From Avena insularis (taxonomy: Eukaryota; Streptophyta; Magnoliopsida; Poales; Poaceae), in the NCBI GenBank assembly GCA_023614405.1, contig CM042697.1, forward strand, positions 467,648,744 to 467,712,743: a stretch of 64,000 nt of DNA, in the 5' to 3' direction. Numbering within the stretch: position 1 is the first letter of the stretch; every line of letters starts with the position of its first letter. Below the pieces are notes generated by a model. It made no database searches. It saw only the letters and a list, made by a program, of their open reading frames with translations, and was not told where the DNA came from. Position numbers and translations under genes: made by a program. Of this stretch, positions 11,109-25,097 are shown piece by piece.

Positions 11109-12346
11109 TAGCTTTTTTTAAAGGAGTGCCCCGAAGAGGCTGGCGCATCACATGTATTCCAAGTAGTGGATATTACAAAGGATTACAAAGGACCCCCAAA
11201 AGTAAGAAATAACACATGGGTCCCTGGCATTTGTAGGAAAGGCCTTACTGAAAGAAAACATAAACCAAACCGGACCGTCCTCTTCTCCACCAACAAGCAG
11301 GAGGTCAGGCATGCCGCCATCATACGCGAGGGCGGCAGGGATGAAACCACTTGCTCTCACGTAGACGTGAAATGCGGTCGCTAACCTCAAAAGGGGCCTC
11401 ACAAAGGAGGTTGAAAATAGGCCGGAACCCTTCACCGGCTTCTGGATAGGCCACACAGTCGCAAAAATGGCCTCGGATGTCGGACGGCTGTGACCCACCG
11501 CCGAGGTGGTGCTCAAGAAAATTTCTTCCCAACTCCACTACTGCCTAACGCTGATACTCACCCAGTCGTTGCCTCCATTTTTCGCAACCATTGCGATTGC
11601 TGGAGGAAGAAGAGGACCGGGGAGCAAGAGAACCCTGCAGCAGCAGGTTCTTTTCCTGTGTCGTCAGTGCTAGTCGGGCCTGCCATCGAAATCCCCACTC
11701 CTGCCACGGGTAGCAGAAGGCAAGCAAAGAAAAAGGGCTCGGGAAAGAACCCAGAGAACATGCTTATTAATCCCGCAGCGGCCGAAGCTCGTAGATGAGG
11801 AACTCCCCCACGGTGCTCCAAAAATTGACGAGATCTTCAACTCTAGCGGTGTGCGTGCCCCACCGCCAGGGTAACTGCGAATCCTCGTCTGAATGGCCCC
11901 AATATTCTCTCCCTCGCCACCGAGGCTGGCCAAGAGAAGCAGAGGAACCCGCCAGATGAAGGTTAACACACCGCACCATATTGAGGAGAACGAGCAAGAA
12001 GCAACAGCCATCCCCCTTCCCCCCTCGCCGCCTTGGCCGGTCAGGGAAGGACAAACAGACCACCTCAACGGACCACCACCGCTCACCCCCTGCCGCCACG
12101 GCCAGCCGGGTGAGGCAGATAAGCCCGTATCTTCCTCCTCAAAAGAAGATGCCCAACAAGACTTTTATTATTGGACTCGTCGGCGTCGCTCTCCACCATC
12201 CTCTCCAGCCACCGGAGCTCTACAAGGAGAGGCAGAAGAACCAGCTATGGCAAGATCTTGACCCGAAGATCTCTCCACCGACTCCCGACAAGTCGCCAAG
12301 CAATGGCAGAAGGCCGCCAAATCCTAACCCTACAGGACCTACTACT

Positions 12347-14199
12347 TGTAGGGGTTCGCAGCATGGAAAAACAAAAAAAATTCTATCACATGAACACACA
12401 AAAGCCAAGATCTAATCTACGAGATCGGTGCAACGAGTTTATAGAGTACTAACCCTCGTAGATCCAAAACGTTTAACGAGGTCGGATTCTCGTGGTTGAT
12501 GTAGTCGTTCACTTCCCTATCTCAAGATCGCGAAGATGATCCTTTCGGCGCCGCGTTCCGATGGCGCTTTCGCAGTCGATCACACGTTCGGTACTCGATG
12601 AAGACCTTCCTCTCCCTTGTTCCAGCAAGCAACGGAGGTTGTAGATCTCCTCGTGATTCCAACAGCACGACGGTGTGGTGGTGGAGGTGGAGGAGTAGAT
12701 CCCGCAGGGTTTCTCCTAATCCAGAGCGTGTATGGTGGATTATAGAGAGCCTCGGCGGCTAGGGTTTAGACACCAAGGGGAGAAGGTGGCACCGGTGGCT
12801 AGGGTTTAGGCTAGGCGGCGGCGGTTTAGAGATCTAGGGCACCGGCGGCTAGAGGGGCATGCGGCGGCCTAGGGTTTGGTTGGTGGTCAAGGAGGCTCCC
12901 CACCCCTGCTTTTACGGGTGGGAGAGGCGGCTAGGGGAGGCCGAGTCCTCCCCTAACTCCCCTTGGTGGCCGACGGCAAGGAGGAAGAGGGAAACCTCTC
13001 CCATGTAGGTTTCCTCTCCTCCCTCCACTTGGACTTTGACTTTCAATGTTGGGATTTGACTTTTCAAATCGGAGTTTGACTATTCAAACTAGAGTTTGAT
13101 TATTTCTCTTCCCATTGCCCAGCCAAGTGACTTAGGGTATGATGCAACCATTCCACATTGGCATGACACATTCATGTACCCCCCTCCAGGTTGGTGGACC
13201 TTCTAGAACCTTCCAGAAGATTCCGGTGAAAACACCGAAAACATTTCTGAACCGCGGAATTTGACTTTCCTTATATGAATCTTATTCTCCGGATCTCCTC
13301 GTGATGTCCTGGATCCAATCCGAGACTCCGAACAACATTCAGTCTCCAACTCATTTTCATATCTACTAAAAAACATCGAATCCTTAAGTGTGTCTCCCTA
13401 CGGTTCGTGAATTATGCAGACATGATCGAGACACTTCTCCCATCAATAACCAACAGAGGAATCTGGAATTTCATATGGCTCCCACATATTTCTACGATTA
13501 CTTTGTGATCAAATGAACTATTTACATACGATACCAACCCTTTGTCGCGCGATACTTTACTTATCCGAGGTTTGATCGTTGGTATCTCTATACCTAGTTC
13601 AACCTTATTACCAATAAGTACTCTTTACTCGTTCTATGATATGGCATCCCTTGTGACCTAGTCACATGCTTGCAAGCCAATTGGATGACATTCCACCGAG
13701 AGGGCCCAGAGTATATCTATCTGTCATATAGATGGACAAATTCCACTCTTGATCCATGTGCCTCAACACATATAACCACCCAGTTACGGAAGTGGTGTTT
13801 GATGTCATGAAAGCATTCATCTGGTGATGGTGATTAACATGATCTCAGGGTTGAAGGATTAGGTTACTATGTATTTGAAAGCTTATAACAAATGAACTCT
13901 AAATGACTTGATCTTACGCTACGCTCACTATAGGAGTGTGTCCATCATATCATTCTCCTAATTACATGATCTTGTTATTAATAACATCTAATGTCCATGA
14001 TCAGGAAACCATGATCATCTATTAATCAACAAGCTAGTTCAACAAGAGGCTTACTAGGGACTTCTTTTATGTTTACAAAACACACAAGTATTAATGTTTC
14101 ATGTTAGTACAATTATAGCATGGGATGTAAACATTTATCATAAACATAAAGATATGATAATAACTATTTTATTATTGCCTCTTGGGCATATCTCCAACA
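12347..14199 (-). repeat. 3' LTR of the minus-strand copia element
   Basis: 1853 bp, beginning on the plus strand with TGTAGGGGTTCG and ending CTCCAACA. It can be followed piecewise through 19492-25181, which identifies every later insertion there. Confidence 0.85.
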
Positions 14200-14212
14200 G
14201 TCTCCCACTTGC
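14200..14212 (-). promoter_or_regulatory. Polypurine tract of the copia element
   Basis: GCAAGTGGGAGAC on the minus strand, directly before the TGTTGG start of the 3' LTR; this fixes the orientation of the element. Confidence 0.65.
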
Positions 14213-17200
14213 ACTAGAGTCAATAATCTAGTTTATAAAACTTTGTGCATTCGACACCTATGGCTTTCTGATGTGGTACATACACGATTGCTAGTGGTTA
14301 ACTAATCTTTGGATCTGACACTTTCAGGTCTATGTGCATTTGTATGTCTTTGTGTCTCTACGCATCACTCATTCTTCAATGAGATGACATTGTATAAATT
14401 TGGTCCTTTAGTGAGACCTTTAGTTCCTTGGGGTTAAAACATGTTGATACAATTGTCATACAATATATCTTCATAGTGCTATCCTGTTGTGAACCACACC
14501 TAGTTTGATAACAAACTATTTGACACAAATGCCCTCTTTTGCTGCTACAATAATAGTCATATACTTAGCCTCTTGTTGTAGTATCTATCACAATATCTTA
14601 ACTTTGGAGCTCATCCAAATCCGTTATGGAACTTCCTTTACATTACATTGTTCCACTCATAGTTTAAATTGAGATAAAATTAATTTGTATCTTGTAAAAA
14701 AACTAGTATCAACGTAACATTTTACAATGAACTATTTGTCACCTCTACATAAATAACATATTCTTAGTTCTTCCAAAGATCATAAGAATATCCTTAGTAT
14801 CGTCCAATGATCATCTTATGAATCATTCTAGTATCTGCTCATAACATTTAGATCATAGGACATATCTGGATGTATACATATCACAGTATGATTAATCAAA
14901 ATATTCTTGTGATTTCACTCACCAAGTGTTAATACACTTGAATCTTGATTCAATCCTTTTCGTGCGACAAGAATCTTTCTTGTAGTTTCTATATTGAACT
15001 ATTTCAATATATCATCTATGTACTCTCGTCACAACCATATTAGCGTCTCAATCTATCCATATAGACATTGATGTCAAATATTCGGGTTTTTCCTAAGTCT
15101 TTCATCAAGATGAAGTTCTTAACCCGTGTCAATAAAAGATACATCGTTTCCAATCAACAATATGTCTTTCACACAATGTAATAGAAATATGTCTTAGCTC
15201 TTCCACTTAATTTATTGCAAATGCAAGCATCTTCATCGTCTCTTGATGAAATTATACCAACAGTGTCATCACGGTGAAGATTCCAACTCCGCGATGCTTA
15301 TTTCAACTATTGAAGTTTGCATGCCCTGTTAGCATCCTTTGAATAAACAGAACCCCTTAGATCGTGTTAAGTACACATCCTAGGTAACCATTCTATTAGA
15401 AGAACTTGTTTTGTTTGTTCAACTATCATATACCAAAATTATAAGTAGTGGTTGTTATATATTAATCTGCCCAGACTAAATATTGCTATGAAAGATCAAA
15501 TATTGTCATAATCAACTGCTTGAATATTGTCGTGAACTCTTTCCCGACATGTCGACTATTTCATAGATGTGATACATATATGTCTATTTCTTTATAGATC
15601 CAAGTACGACTGTAAGATCTTACATCTTTCTAGAGGGTCTTCCAAGTTCAAAACTTGATTTCTCGTATATGGAACTATCACGGATTTTATGGCTTCAAGC
15701 CATCTGATGGAGTTAGGGTCCATCATCGCTTCTTTGCATATAGTCGGTTCATTATTATCAAACAACAATGATTTTCTCTTAAATATTAGTATTTGATTGT
15801 TTTACCCGACCTACTTGATTCAATAGGAACTTAGACCTCTATGACCACAACTTTTGAGACACGTGAGCCATGAGCATTGTTGTTGCCTTCAGGACACTTT
15901 CCGGTGCTGCGTAACTTAGTACATATAGCTAAAGTTCAATAACTTTACCAAAGTTCTATTATCCTCCCACTTAACTTTTTACGAAAAATTTCTTCTCAAG
16001 AAACTTGACATTCTAAGCGACAAACACTTTTGTATTTGGTGTTATGGAGGAATACCCAGCGGTTATTTGAAATAACATACAAATACATGCTTATACGACT
16101 TTGGTTATAAATAGCATACCAAAGTTTAAAAAAGGACAACTTGGATTTTATTCCAGACCATAACTTTATATGGTGACATTTCAACGTATCATGATGGAGA
16201 TCTTTTTAGTGTAAAAGCGGTAATTACTAAAGCTTTAATCTTTAAAATACTATGGCAGTTTTATTACTAACACCTTTGATTTCACCATGTCAAACAAGGT
16301 TTTATTACATATCTCGAACACTCCATACTACTCCCTCCGTCACGGTTTGGAGGGAATTTTAGAGAGATTGTTGGAACCTAGGTGGGCGCTGATTGGGACC
16401 AAATTTGTGCCAAAAACATGCGCCCATTAATTATTCGGCGCCCTATTAAACGTAATTACTCAATGAAAACGAGGAGTTTAGGCGCATGCATTGGTGGAGT
16501 TGCATGCAAGAATTAATTTCTTGGCTGCATAGAGTAGGAAGTGGGGAGGAAAAAAGGGGGCATTAATTCTGTAATTAAGTCTAACGCGCCTAGGAGGAGA
16601 GGAGTTTTGAAAACGCATGGTTTTTGTAAGACGCCCTCCAAACCGTGACGTAGGGAGTACTACGGTGTTTTCGGGAAACATAAATCTATGAAACGATTCC
16701 TCAAATCTTAGGTGTTATGCTAAACTTGTAACTCAAATATATTCTTTTATGATCCAATCATAAACTCTTTATTTTCTTGTTACAATGATTTTCCACTTCA
16801 TCTTGAAAGTCTTTGAATATTTTTAAATGTTTCATACTTCTTCCTCATTAAGTAAATATACACATGTATTCATTCAAATTACCGGAGAAAGCATATGAAG
16901 TTGAAATCCATCGTCATGACTACACATAATGGACTACATACATCAATATGTACAAATTCCAATAAATTAGTCGTTCATTCTTCTAGGCCTTTGAACAAAG
17001 TTTTAATTATCTACAGGAAAGTCTCACAAGCATCATTTGATCAAAATCAAAAGACTCCAAATTCCATCAACATGTTGTTTCTTCATGTTTTCTTTCCAAT
17101 ATAATTTAAACGCCGATGTCACTTCTTAAGTGAACTTTCAATCATTTGTCTTTCGAAAATTTTAGCATTAGTTTATTGGACGTGATTTATCCAACCAGAT

Positions 17201-19476
17201 TTATAAATCATCCATCTTTTATGAATTACCGGAATTATTTGAACAACCCTTTTGTTCTCGTAATACCTGATCAAAATAACAATTATTAAAACAAATCTTA
17301 AAGTTAAGCTTTGATGTTAACGAGCAACACAACAATACTTTGTTTGTTTTTGATGAACATCATCACCTATTCTTTTGCTAGTTACTTAGGCCATTGCAGT
17401 TCATGAATTGTGTTGTTTTGTATGACATTTCACACCAACAAATTCGGTATCCAATACCCAAAAAACATATTGTTTAACAAGCAAAGAATAAAGCCATAAC
17501 ATGCATATCATCTATATACCTGAGCTAAACAATTCAAGTGTTTTCTTTTTCTTCCAAATATTTCTAAGATTCTATTTCAGCATTTCCTTCTCTTTTTTAA
17601 AGAATCTATTAATATCAACAGTGGCCCCATATATATGACACATAGTCCAAAGCATGTATAGTCAAATACTAGTGTCTTTGGACTTGCACGTTGAAGTTGA
17701 TCACCATTATCAAATGTTTGGCGTTCTTTTAAAATCCATTTTTTAGTAATCTTTTAGTATAATAAAAAATTTATCTATATCTTTTATTCATCCTTATCAT
17801 GGAACTATTCATGATCAAGCTACTTTAGCTTATAACGGTGAATCACGAGTATAATTTTGCTGTCCAAAACCTTTTGGAGGATTAGGACGACTAGCGTCTC
17901 CAACCTTTGCAAATTCTCATCAAATATGAGAATATAAATTTTACCATATTATACTCTATCATGTTGCAACCAAAACATCGTTTCAGATATCGCAATATCT
18001 TCCACACATGATGGTTTTTGAAACAATTTTTCCAGCTCCTAACCTTGATATAAAAACAATATTTTGAATATCAAGAATCATGGAGAAAAACATGATACTT
18101 ATATATACTAACACTGAAATTGTTACTCTTGATTTAATACCAATTATTAAACTTTTATGAAGTAAATGGATTTTACTGTAAGTTTGCAATAGGACTTTTA
18201 AACTTTAGATTGACACTCAAAACAATATGATACCAGTTCGTAAAGTAACTATCCAGAATTCTATAGTTCTATTGTCTCAATTATAACTAAGCGTAAGGTG
18301 GTGAATAGATGCCAATGACTATAACAATTATGTTGATTTAATTTATGATAAATTATGTTCAACATTTAATCATATTACTATTTAACTCCCACTCAAAACA
18401 ACATCCCTCTAGTCGTTTTGGTGATTACACGAACCAAATCCACTACAACAAGTCCGATAATCACGAGAGATGATGTAGCTTCAAAGGCGAACAATCAATA
18501 TGTTCATCATATCATCCATATGACTCATGCTTTACCTTTCGGTATTCCGTGTTTCGATGCCATGTCTATACATGCTAGGCTCGTCAAGGTAAGCTTAGTA
18601 TCCGCATGTGCAAATCTGGCTTGCACCCGTTGTATGCACACATAGAATCTATCACACCCGATCATCACGTGATGCTTCGAAACAACGAGTCTTAGCAACG
18701 GTGCCTACTAAGGACGAACACTTTATTACTTGATATTTAGTGAGAGAGGTCATCTTATAATGCTACCGTCACGATGTAAGCAATACAAGATGCATAAAAA
18801 GGAATAACATCACATGCAATTCATATATATGATATGATATGGCCTTTCTTCTTGTGCCTTCGATCTCCATTTCCAAGCACGAACACGATCTCCATCATCA
18901 CCGGCGTGGCATCAAGGTTAATGGCACCACTTCATGGTTGTCCTACACTAGCAGCAACTATTACAACTACTTTGATGAATAGACACGCAGGTCTTAAATG
19001 AAATTGAAAGACAACCATAAGGATCTTGTCGGTTGCCAACTTACAATAAGGATCATTGCATACATCATATATAATCACAATCATGGTCATATCACATCAC
19101 AACACAAGCCCTGCAAAAACAAGCTATACGCCTCTAATTTTCTTTCCATGTCTTATGTGGCTGGGGATTTCACATAAGAACCATTCTAACTTACAAACAT
19201 GAACCATAACGTTGATACAAGTATTGTCAAGTGCCTGTTGTAAATTAAATCTTCACTATGGAGGGAGAGACAGACACTCGCAAAGCCACTTGTGCAATAC
19301 AAGTTGCACGTTGAGCGTGGAGCAAGTCTCATGTTGATGACATCTAAGGTTAGTCTGGGCCGCTTCATCCCAACATACCGCAAGATGCAAAGTACACCAA
19401 AATCAAGCGACAATAAGAGCATCAATGCCCACAAAAACTTTGTGTTCTACTCGTGCAACAGATCTACGCATAGACA
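14213..19476 (-). pseudogene. Degenerate copia gag-pol region
   Basis: About 5.3 kb with no long frames. Two minus-strand stretches still translate as copia polyprotein. Near 15590-15783: NNEPTICKEAMM, RWLEAIKS and NQVLNLEDPLE, the start of the reverse transcriptase domain. Near 15970-16190: NTKVFVA then a stop then NVKFLEKKF, the linker following integrase. Order and spacing are right for integrase-then-RT, the copia arrangement. The remainder, including where gag should be (about 17.5-19.4 kb), is too decayed to read. A Stowaway MITE interrupts it at 16331-16657. Confidence 0.65.
16331..16657. mobile_element. Stowaway-type MITE inside the copia element
   Basis: CTCCCTCCGTCACGGTTTGG at the left and its near-complement CCAAACCGTGACGTAGGGAG at the right, flanked by TA (16329-16330 and 16658-16659). 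327 bp, no coding capacity. Confidence 0.85.
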
Positions 19477-19491
19477 CGGCTCTCATATCAC
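19477..19491 (-). promoter_or_regulatory. Degraded primer-binding site of the copia element
   Basis: GTGATATGAGAGCCG on the minus strand, next to the 5' LTR end, resembles TGGTATCAGAGC (initiator Met tRNA complement) with several changes. Confidence 0.5.
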
Positions 19492-19686
19492 TGTAGGGGT
19501 TCGTAGCATGGAAAACAAAAAAATTCTATCGCATGAACACACAAAAGCTAAGATCTAATCTACGAGATTGGTGCAATGAGTTTATAAAGTACTAACCCTC
19601 GTAGATCCAAAGCGTTTAACGAGATCAGATTCTCGTGGTTGATGTAGTCGTTCACTTTCCGATCTCAAGATCATGAAGACGATCCT

Positions 19687-21072
19687 TGATACGTCCAAAA
19701 CGTATCTACTTTTTCGAACACTTTTGCTATTGTTTCTCCTCTAAACTTATGTGATTTGGATACAACTAACACAGACTGACGCTGTTTTCAGCAGAATTAC
19801 CTTGGTGTCTAGTTTTTGTGCAGAAAATCAACTATCAGGAGAAATCCCGAAAAATATGCCAAAAATCCTATTTCACCAGAAGACTCATGGAGCCAGAATA
19901 AGAGACGGAGTGGAGGCCTGAGGGGCCCACACCCCCTGTCGCACGGGCCAGGCCTGGTCGCTCCTGGAGGGGGTGTGGCCACCTCAGGCACCCCCTCGGC
20001 CTCTCTCTTCTCCTATAAGTTGCCTTAGGACCTAAAAACTCAAGGGGGTCGATGTTTTTCCAGAAAGAGTTCCGCTACGGCGCCACCACCAGAAACCGTG
20101 ATTCCGAACCAGAAACTCCGTTCTGGCACCCTGCCGGGATGGGGAATTTGGAGAGGATCATCGCCATCATCATCACCAACGCCTCTCCATCAACCATCCA
20201 TGTTTCCTCCATCCATGAGTGAGTAATCCCCTGCTATAGTCTATGGGATGGTAGGGATTGGATGAGTTCTATCATGTAATCGAATAAGATTGTTAGGACA
20301 TGGTGCCTAGTATCTCTATTAGTGCTATTTGACTTTGTTGCAACTTGTTCTGCTTAATGCTTGTCACTAGGGCCTGAGTGCCATGATCTCAGTTCTGAAC
20401 TTATTATTGATTCTTTATGATAGTATTGTTTGTGATCTTATCTACAAGTTGTGTACACATATCACTATCCGGATCCAAAGGCACTGAAGTGACAGAAATT
20501 AGGACAGCCGGAGGGGATGGCTGTGATGTGAGGATCACATGTGTTCATGGAGTATTAATGCTTTGCTCCGGTTCTCTATTAAAAGGAGCACCTTAATTTC
20601 CAGTAGTTCCCTTGAGGCCCCGCTGCAACGGGCTGGCAGGACAAAAGATGTTGTCCAAGTTCTCATTGCGAGCACGCATGACTATATATGGATCACATGC
20701 CTATGATTGTTTAGTACTTGGATGCTTTACCTTATTTATCTGCAATTGCCCTAGATCTTGAAGTTACATGTTTAGACTTGTCCATGCAACGCCCGTCCAT
20801 CCATCCCTATGCCTACCGGACTCATATCCTATTGTTTGCTACTATTGTTACTATTGCTTTTGTTCTACTGCTGCTGTTACTTTGCTATTGATAATACAAA
20901 ACTATTGCTACTGATAAACTTATGTGAGCAAGATTATTTCCAGGTGCAGCTGAATTGACAACTCAGTTGTTAAGTCTTATAAGTATTCTTTGTCTCCCCT
21001 TGTGTCGAATCAATAAATTGGGTAATACTACCCTCGAAGACTGTCATGATCCCCTATACTTGTGGGTCATCA
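19687..21072 (+). mobile_element. Solo LTR (TGATACGTCC...GGGTCATCA), copy 1
   Basis: 1386 bp running from TGATACGTCCAAAACGTATC to CTTGTGGGTCATCA, with TG...CA ends. Flanks are ATCCT (19682-19686) and ATTCT (21073-21077), a 5-bp duplication with one change. No internal retroelement sequence is present, so this is a solo LTR left by LTR-LTR recombination. A near-identical unit lies inverted at 22288-23676. Confidence 0.75.
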
Positions 21073-22287
21073 ATTCTTCCGGCCTTGCTTTGACGGCTTT
21101 CAGCCACATGTCACATGTTCGATGAAGACCTTCCTCTCCCTTGTTCTAGCAGGCAACAGAGGTTGTAGATATCCTCGTGATTCCAGTAGCACGACGGTGT
21201 GATGGTGGAGGTGGAGGAGTAGATCCTGCAGGGCTTCGCCTAAGCCAGAGCGGGTATGGTGGATTAAAAGAGCCTCGACGGCTAGGGTTTAGACATCGAG
21301 GGGAGGAGGTGGCGTCGGCGGCTAGGGCTTAGGCTAGGCATCAGCGGCGGTTTAGAGGTCTAGGGCATCGGCCCTAGAGGGGCAGGCGGCGGCCTAGGTT
21401 TTGGGTGGTGGCCAAGGGGGCGCCCCACCGCCTCCTTTTATGGGTGGGAGAGGCGGATATGGGAGGCCGAGTCCTCCCCTAACTCCCCTTGGTTGTCGGT
21501 GTCAAGTAGGGAGAGGGAAACCTCTCCCATGTAGGTTTCCTCTCCTCCCTCCACTTGGACTTTGACTTTCAATGTTGGGATTTGACTTTTCAAATTGGAG
21601 TTTGACTATTCAAACTAGAGTTTGATTATTTCTCTTCTCATTGCCCATCCAAGTGACCTAGGGTATGATGCAACCATTCCACATTGGCATGGCACATTCA
21701 TGTACCCCCTCCGGGTGGTGGACCTTCTAGAACCTTCTAGAAGATTTTGGAGAAAACACCGAAAACATTTCTGAACCCCGGAATTTGACTTTCCTTATAT
21801 GAATCTTATTCTCCGGACCATTCCAGATATCCTCATGATGTACTGGATCCAATCCGAGACTCCGAACAACATTCGGGTTTCATATCTACTAAACAACATC
21901 GAATCCTTAAGTGTGTCTCCCTACGGTTCGTGAAATATGCATACATGATCGAGACACTTCTCTGATCAATAACCAATAGAGGAATCTGGAAATTCATATG
22001 GCTCCCACATATTTCTACGATTACATCGTGATCGAATGAACCATTTACATACCATACCAATTCCCTTTGTCGCATGATACTTTACTTATCCGAGGTTTGA
22101 TCGTCGGTATCTCTATACCTAGTTCAGCCTCATTACCGGTAAGTACTCTTTACTTGTTCCGTGATTTGTCATCCCTTGTGACCTAGTCACATGCTTGCAA
22201 GCCAATTGGATGACATTAAACTAAGAGGGCCTAGAGTATATCTAGCCGTCATATAGATGGACAAATTCCACTCTTGATCCATGTGCC

Positions 22288-23676
22288 TCATGACCCACAA
22301 GTATAGGGGATCGCAACAGTCTTCGAAGGTAGTATTACCCAATTTATTGATTTGACACAAGGGAGCCAAAGAATACTTATAAGCCTTAACAACTGAGTTG
22401 TTAATTAAGCTGCACCTAGAAATAGTCTTGCTCATAGTAGTTTATCAGTAGCAACAGTTTTGTAGTAGCAATAGTAAAGTAACAGCAGCAGCAAAACAAG
22501 AGCAATAGTAATAGTAGTAGCAAACAGTAGGATATGAGTGTGGTAGGCATATGGATGGATGGACGGGCGTTGCATGGACGAGTCTAAACATGTAAATTTA
22601 AGATCTAGGGCAATTGTAGATAAATAAGATAAAGCATCCAAATACTAAACAATCATAGGCATGTGCTCCATATATAGTGATGCATGCTCGCAATGAGAAC
22701 TTGCACAACATCTTTTGTTCTGCCAGCCCGTTGCAGCGGAGCCTCAAGGGAACTACTGGCAATTAAGGTGCTCCTTTTAATAGAGCACCGGAGCAAAGCA
22801 TTAACACTCCGTGAACACAGGTGATCCTCACATCACAGCCATCCCCTCCGGTTGTCCCAATTTCTGTCACTTCGGGGCCTTTGGATCCGGACAATTATAT
22901 GTGTACACAACTTGTAGATAAGATCACAAACAATACTATCATAATAAATCAATAATAAGTTTAGATCTGAGATCATGGCACTCGTCCCCTAGTGACAAGC
23001 ATTGAGCACATCAAGTTGCAACAGAGTCAAATAGCACTAATAGAGATACTAGGCACCATGCCCTAACAATCTTATTCGATTACATGATAGAACTCATCCA
23101 ATCCCTACCATCCCCATAGCCTACAACGGGGGATTACTCACTCATGGATGAGGGAAATATGGATGGTTAATGGAGAGGCGTTGTTGATGATGATGGCGAT
23201 GGTCCTCTCCAAATTACCCATCTCGGCAGGGTGCCAGAACGGAGTTTCTGGTTTCAAATCGCGATTTCTAGTGGTGGCGGCGCAGCGGAACTCTTTCTGG
23301 AAAAGCGTTGATACCCCCTGAGTTTTTTAGGTCAAGAGGCAACTTATAGGCGAAGAGGGAGGCCGAGGGCGTGCCTAGGGCAGCCACACCCCCTCCAGGC
23401 GCGGCCAGGCCTGGCCCGCGTGGCTAGGGGGTGTGGGCCCCTCAAGCCTCCACTCTGTCTCGTATTCTGGCTCCGTGAGTCATCTGGTGAAATAGGATTT
23501 TTGGCATATTTTCCGGGATTTTTCCTGATAGTTTATTTTCTGCACAAAAACTAGACACCAAGGTAATTCCGCTGAAAACAACATCAGTCCGTGTTAGTTC
23601 TATCCAAATCACACAAGTTTAGAGGAGAAACAATAGAAAAAGTGTTCGGAAAAGTAGATACGTTTTGGACATATCA
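22288..23676 (-). mobile_element. Solo LTR of the same family, copy 2, inverted
   Basis: 1389 bp, the reverse complement of the 19687-21072 family member, with GTGCC on both sides (22283-22287 and 23677-23681). The left terminus reads TCATGACCC where the first copy predicts TGATGACCC, so one end is mutated. Confidence 0.8.
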
Positions 23677-24059
23677 GTGCCTCAACACATACTTTCAGAA
23701 TACCTAATGCCACCTTTATAACCACCCAGTTATGGAAGTGGTGTTTGATATCATGAAAGCGTTCATCCGGTGATGGTGATTAATATGATCTCATGGTCGA
23801 AGGATTAGGTTACTATGTATTTGAAATCTTGTAGCAAATGAACTCTAAATGACTTGATCTTACGCTACGCTCACTATAGGAGTGTGTCCATCATATCATT
23901 CTCCTAATGACATGATCTTGTTATTAATAACATCTAATGTCCATGATCAGGAAGCCATGATCATCTATTAATCAACAAGCTAGTTCAACAAGAGGCTTAC
24001 TAGGGACTTATTTTATATTTACAAAACACACAAGTATTAATGTTTCCTGTTAATAAAAT

Positions 24060-25097
24060 TAGCAGATGCTTTGAGCAGAAGAGATTCTCTTATGATGGCA
24101 GTCACTGCAGTTACTTCTTTCACTTCCATCTCTTGATACCAGTTTGATTGCTTTTCTTACCATTGCTGTAGTGAACCGCATCTCTAAGCACCGGGAGTCG
24201 TGAACCGCGCACAAGGTCCTTCTTAAACTAGAAATAAGTGAAATAATTGTTCAGGGTCACCTTGGCAATGTTATTACTAGTAGCTGAGATGGTGAGTTAG
24301 AAGCTAAAGGATGTAGAGCTTATTCGTATTGTCAGCTAGAAACTCATATCTAGTATGACTTCTGCTTATTGCTTATCTTATGTCATATACATGCTTCATC
24401 CTTGTGCAAGTGTATCTTTGACTCTATGCTTATTGAAATAGACTTTGCACCACATGATTGCGTGTGAGCTTATCTTTTTCTTGATTGCTTTCCAAAATAT
24501 ATAGAAAAGAGGGATGCCGAAACTCAATCATCTCAGAGTTATTTGACAGCGAGAGTGCCAAGATGGGAACCTATTCTTCGATTGACTACCGTTCTTATTA
24601 TCTTTTTCCAATACTGCGAGCCAAAGGCACGCTGCTATTTAGTCACAGTCACATGCTCACCTTTGACTCTCAAAATCAAACCAGTAGCTTGGGCTAGCGA
24701 GTATAGTTCCCTGGCGCCGGGCCCTCAAAAAAGTCCATCGTGGCCATATCCCATGGTTTAGAAGCTAAGTGACTTTCGTCACTCAAGTAGTGAGTTTGAG
24801 AGTGACCGTTAGGGCGACCACTTGTACTTCTAGGCCTTGGCGACCTATATGTTACGCAACACAGCTTCACTCGATTCAGTAAATCAATAGTTCAAACCAG
24901 CCCACTAATAGCTTTGGTATTTCCCGAGGCGAGGGTAAATATGTGCATTCATATCGGTCAGGAAACGACAATGACTCTTCTTCTTTCCGGGAAGCTATGG
25001 GCACCTCACAATTCTTAGACTAAATTAGTGGAAGCGAACATTCGTAGCATTCATTGTCACCGATCATTGACAAAAGAAGAAAAAGAAGCCGTACGAC
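24060..25097 (+). other. Unclassified 1-kb insertion in the copia LTR, with a gypsy RNase H scrap
   Basis: The copia LTR stops at about 24059 and resumes at 25098. The inserted block opens with codons for KLADALSRRDSLMMAV, the typical end of a Ty3/gypsy RNase H domain, then a stop. The rest (24150-25097) has no LTR ends, no TIRs and no recognised genes. Its base composition and style (for example CCTGGCGCCGGGCCCTC near 24710) differ from the surroundings. A weak ATTAG/ACTAG flank is the only possible duplication. Double-strand-break repair filler of mixed origin is one explanation. Confidence 0.45.
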
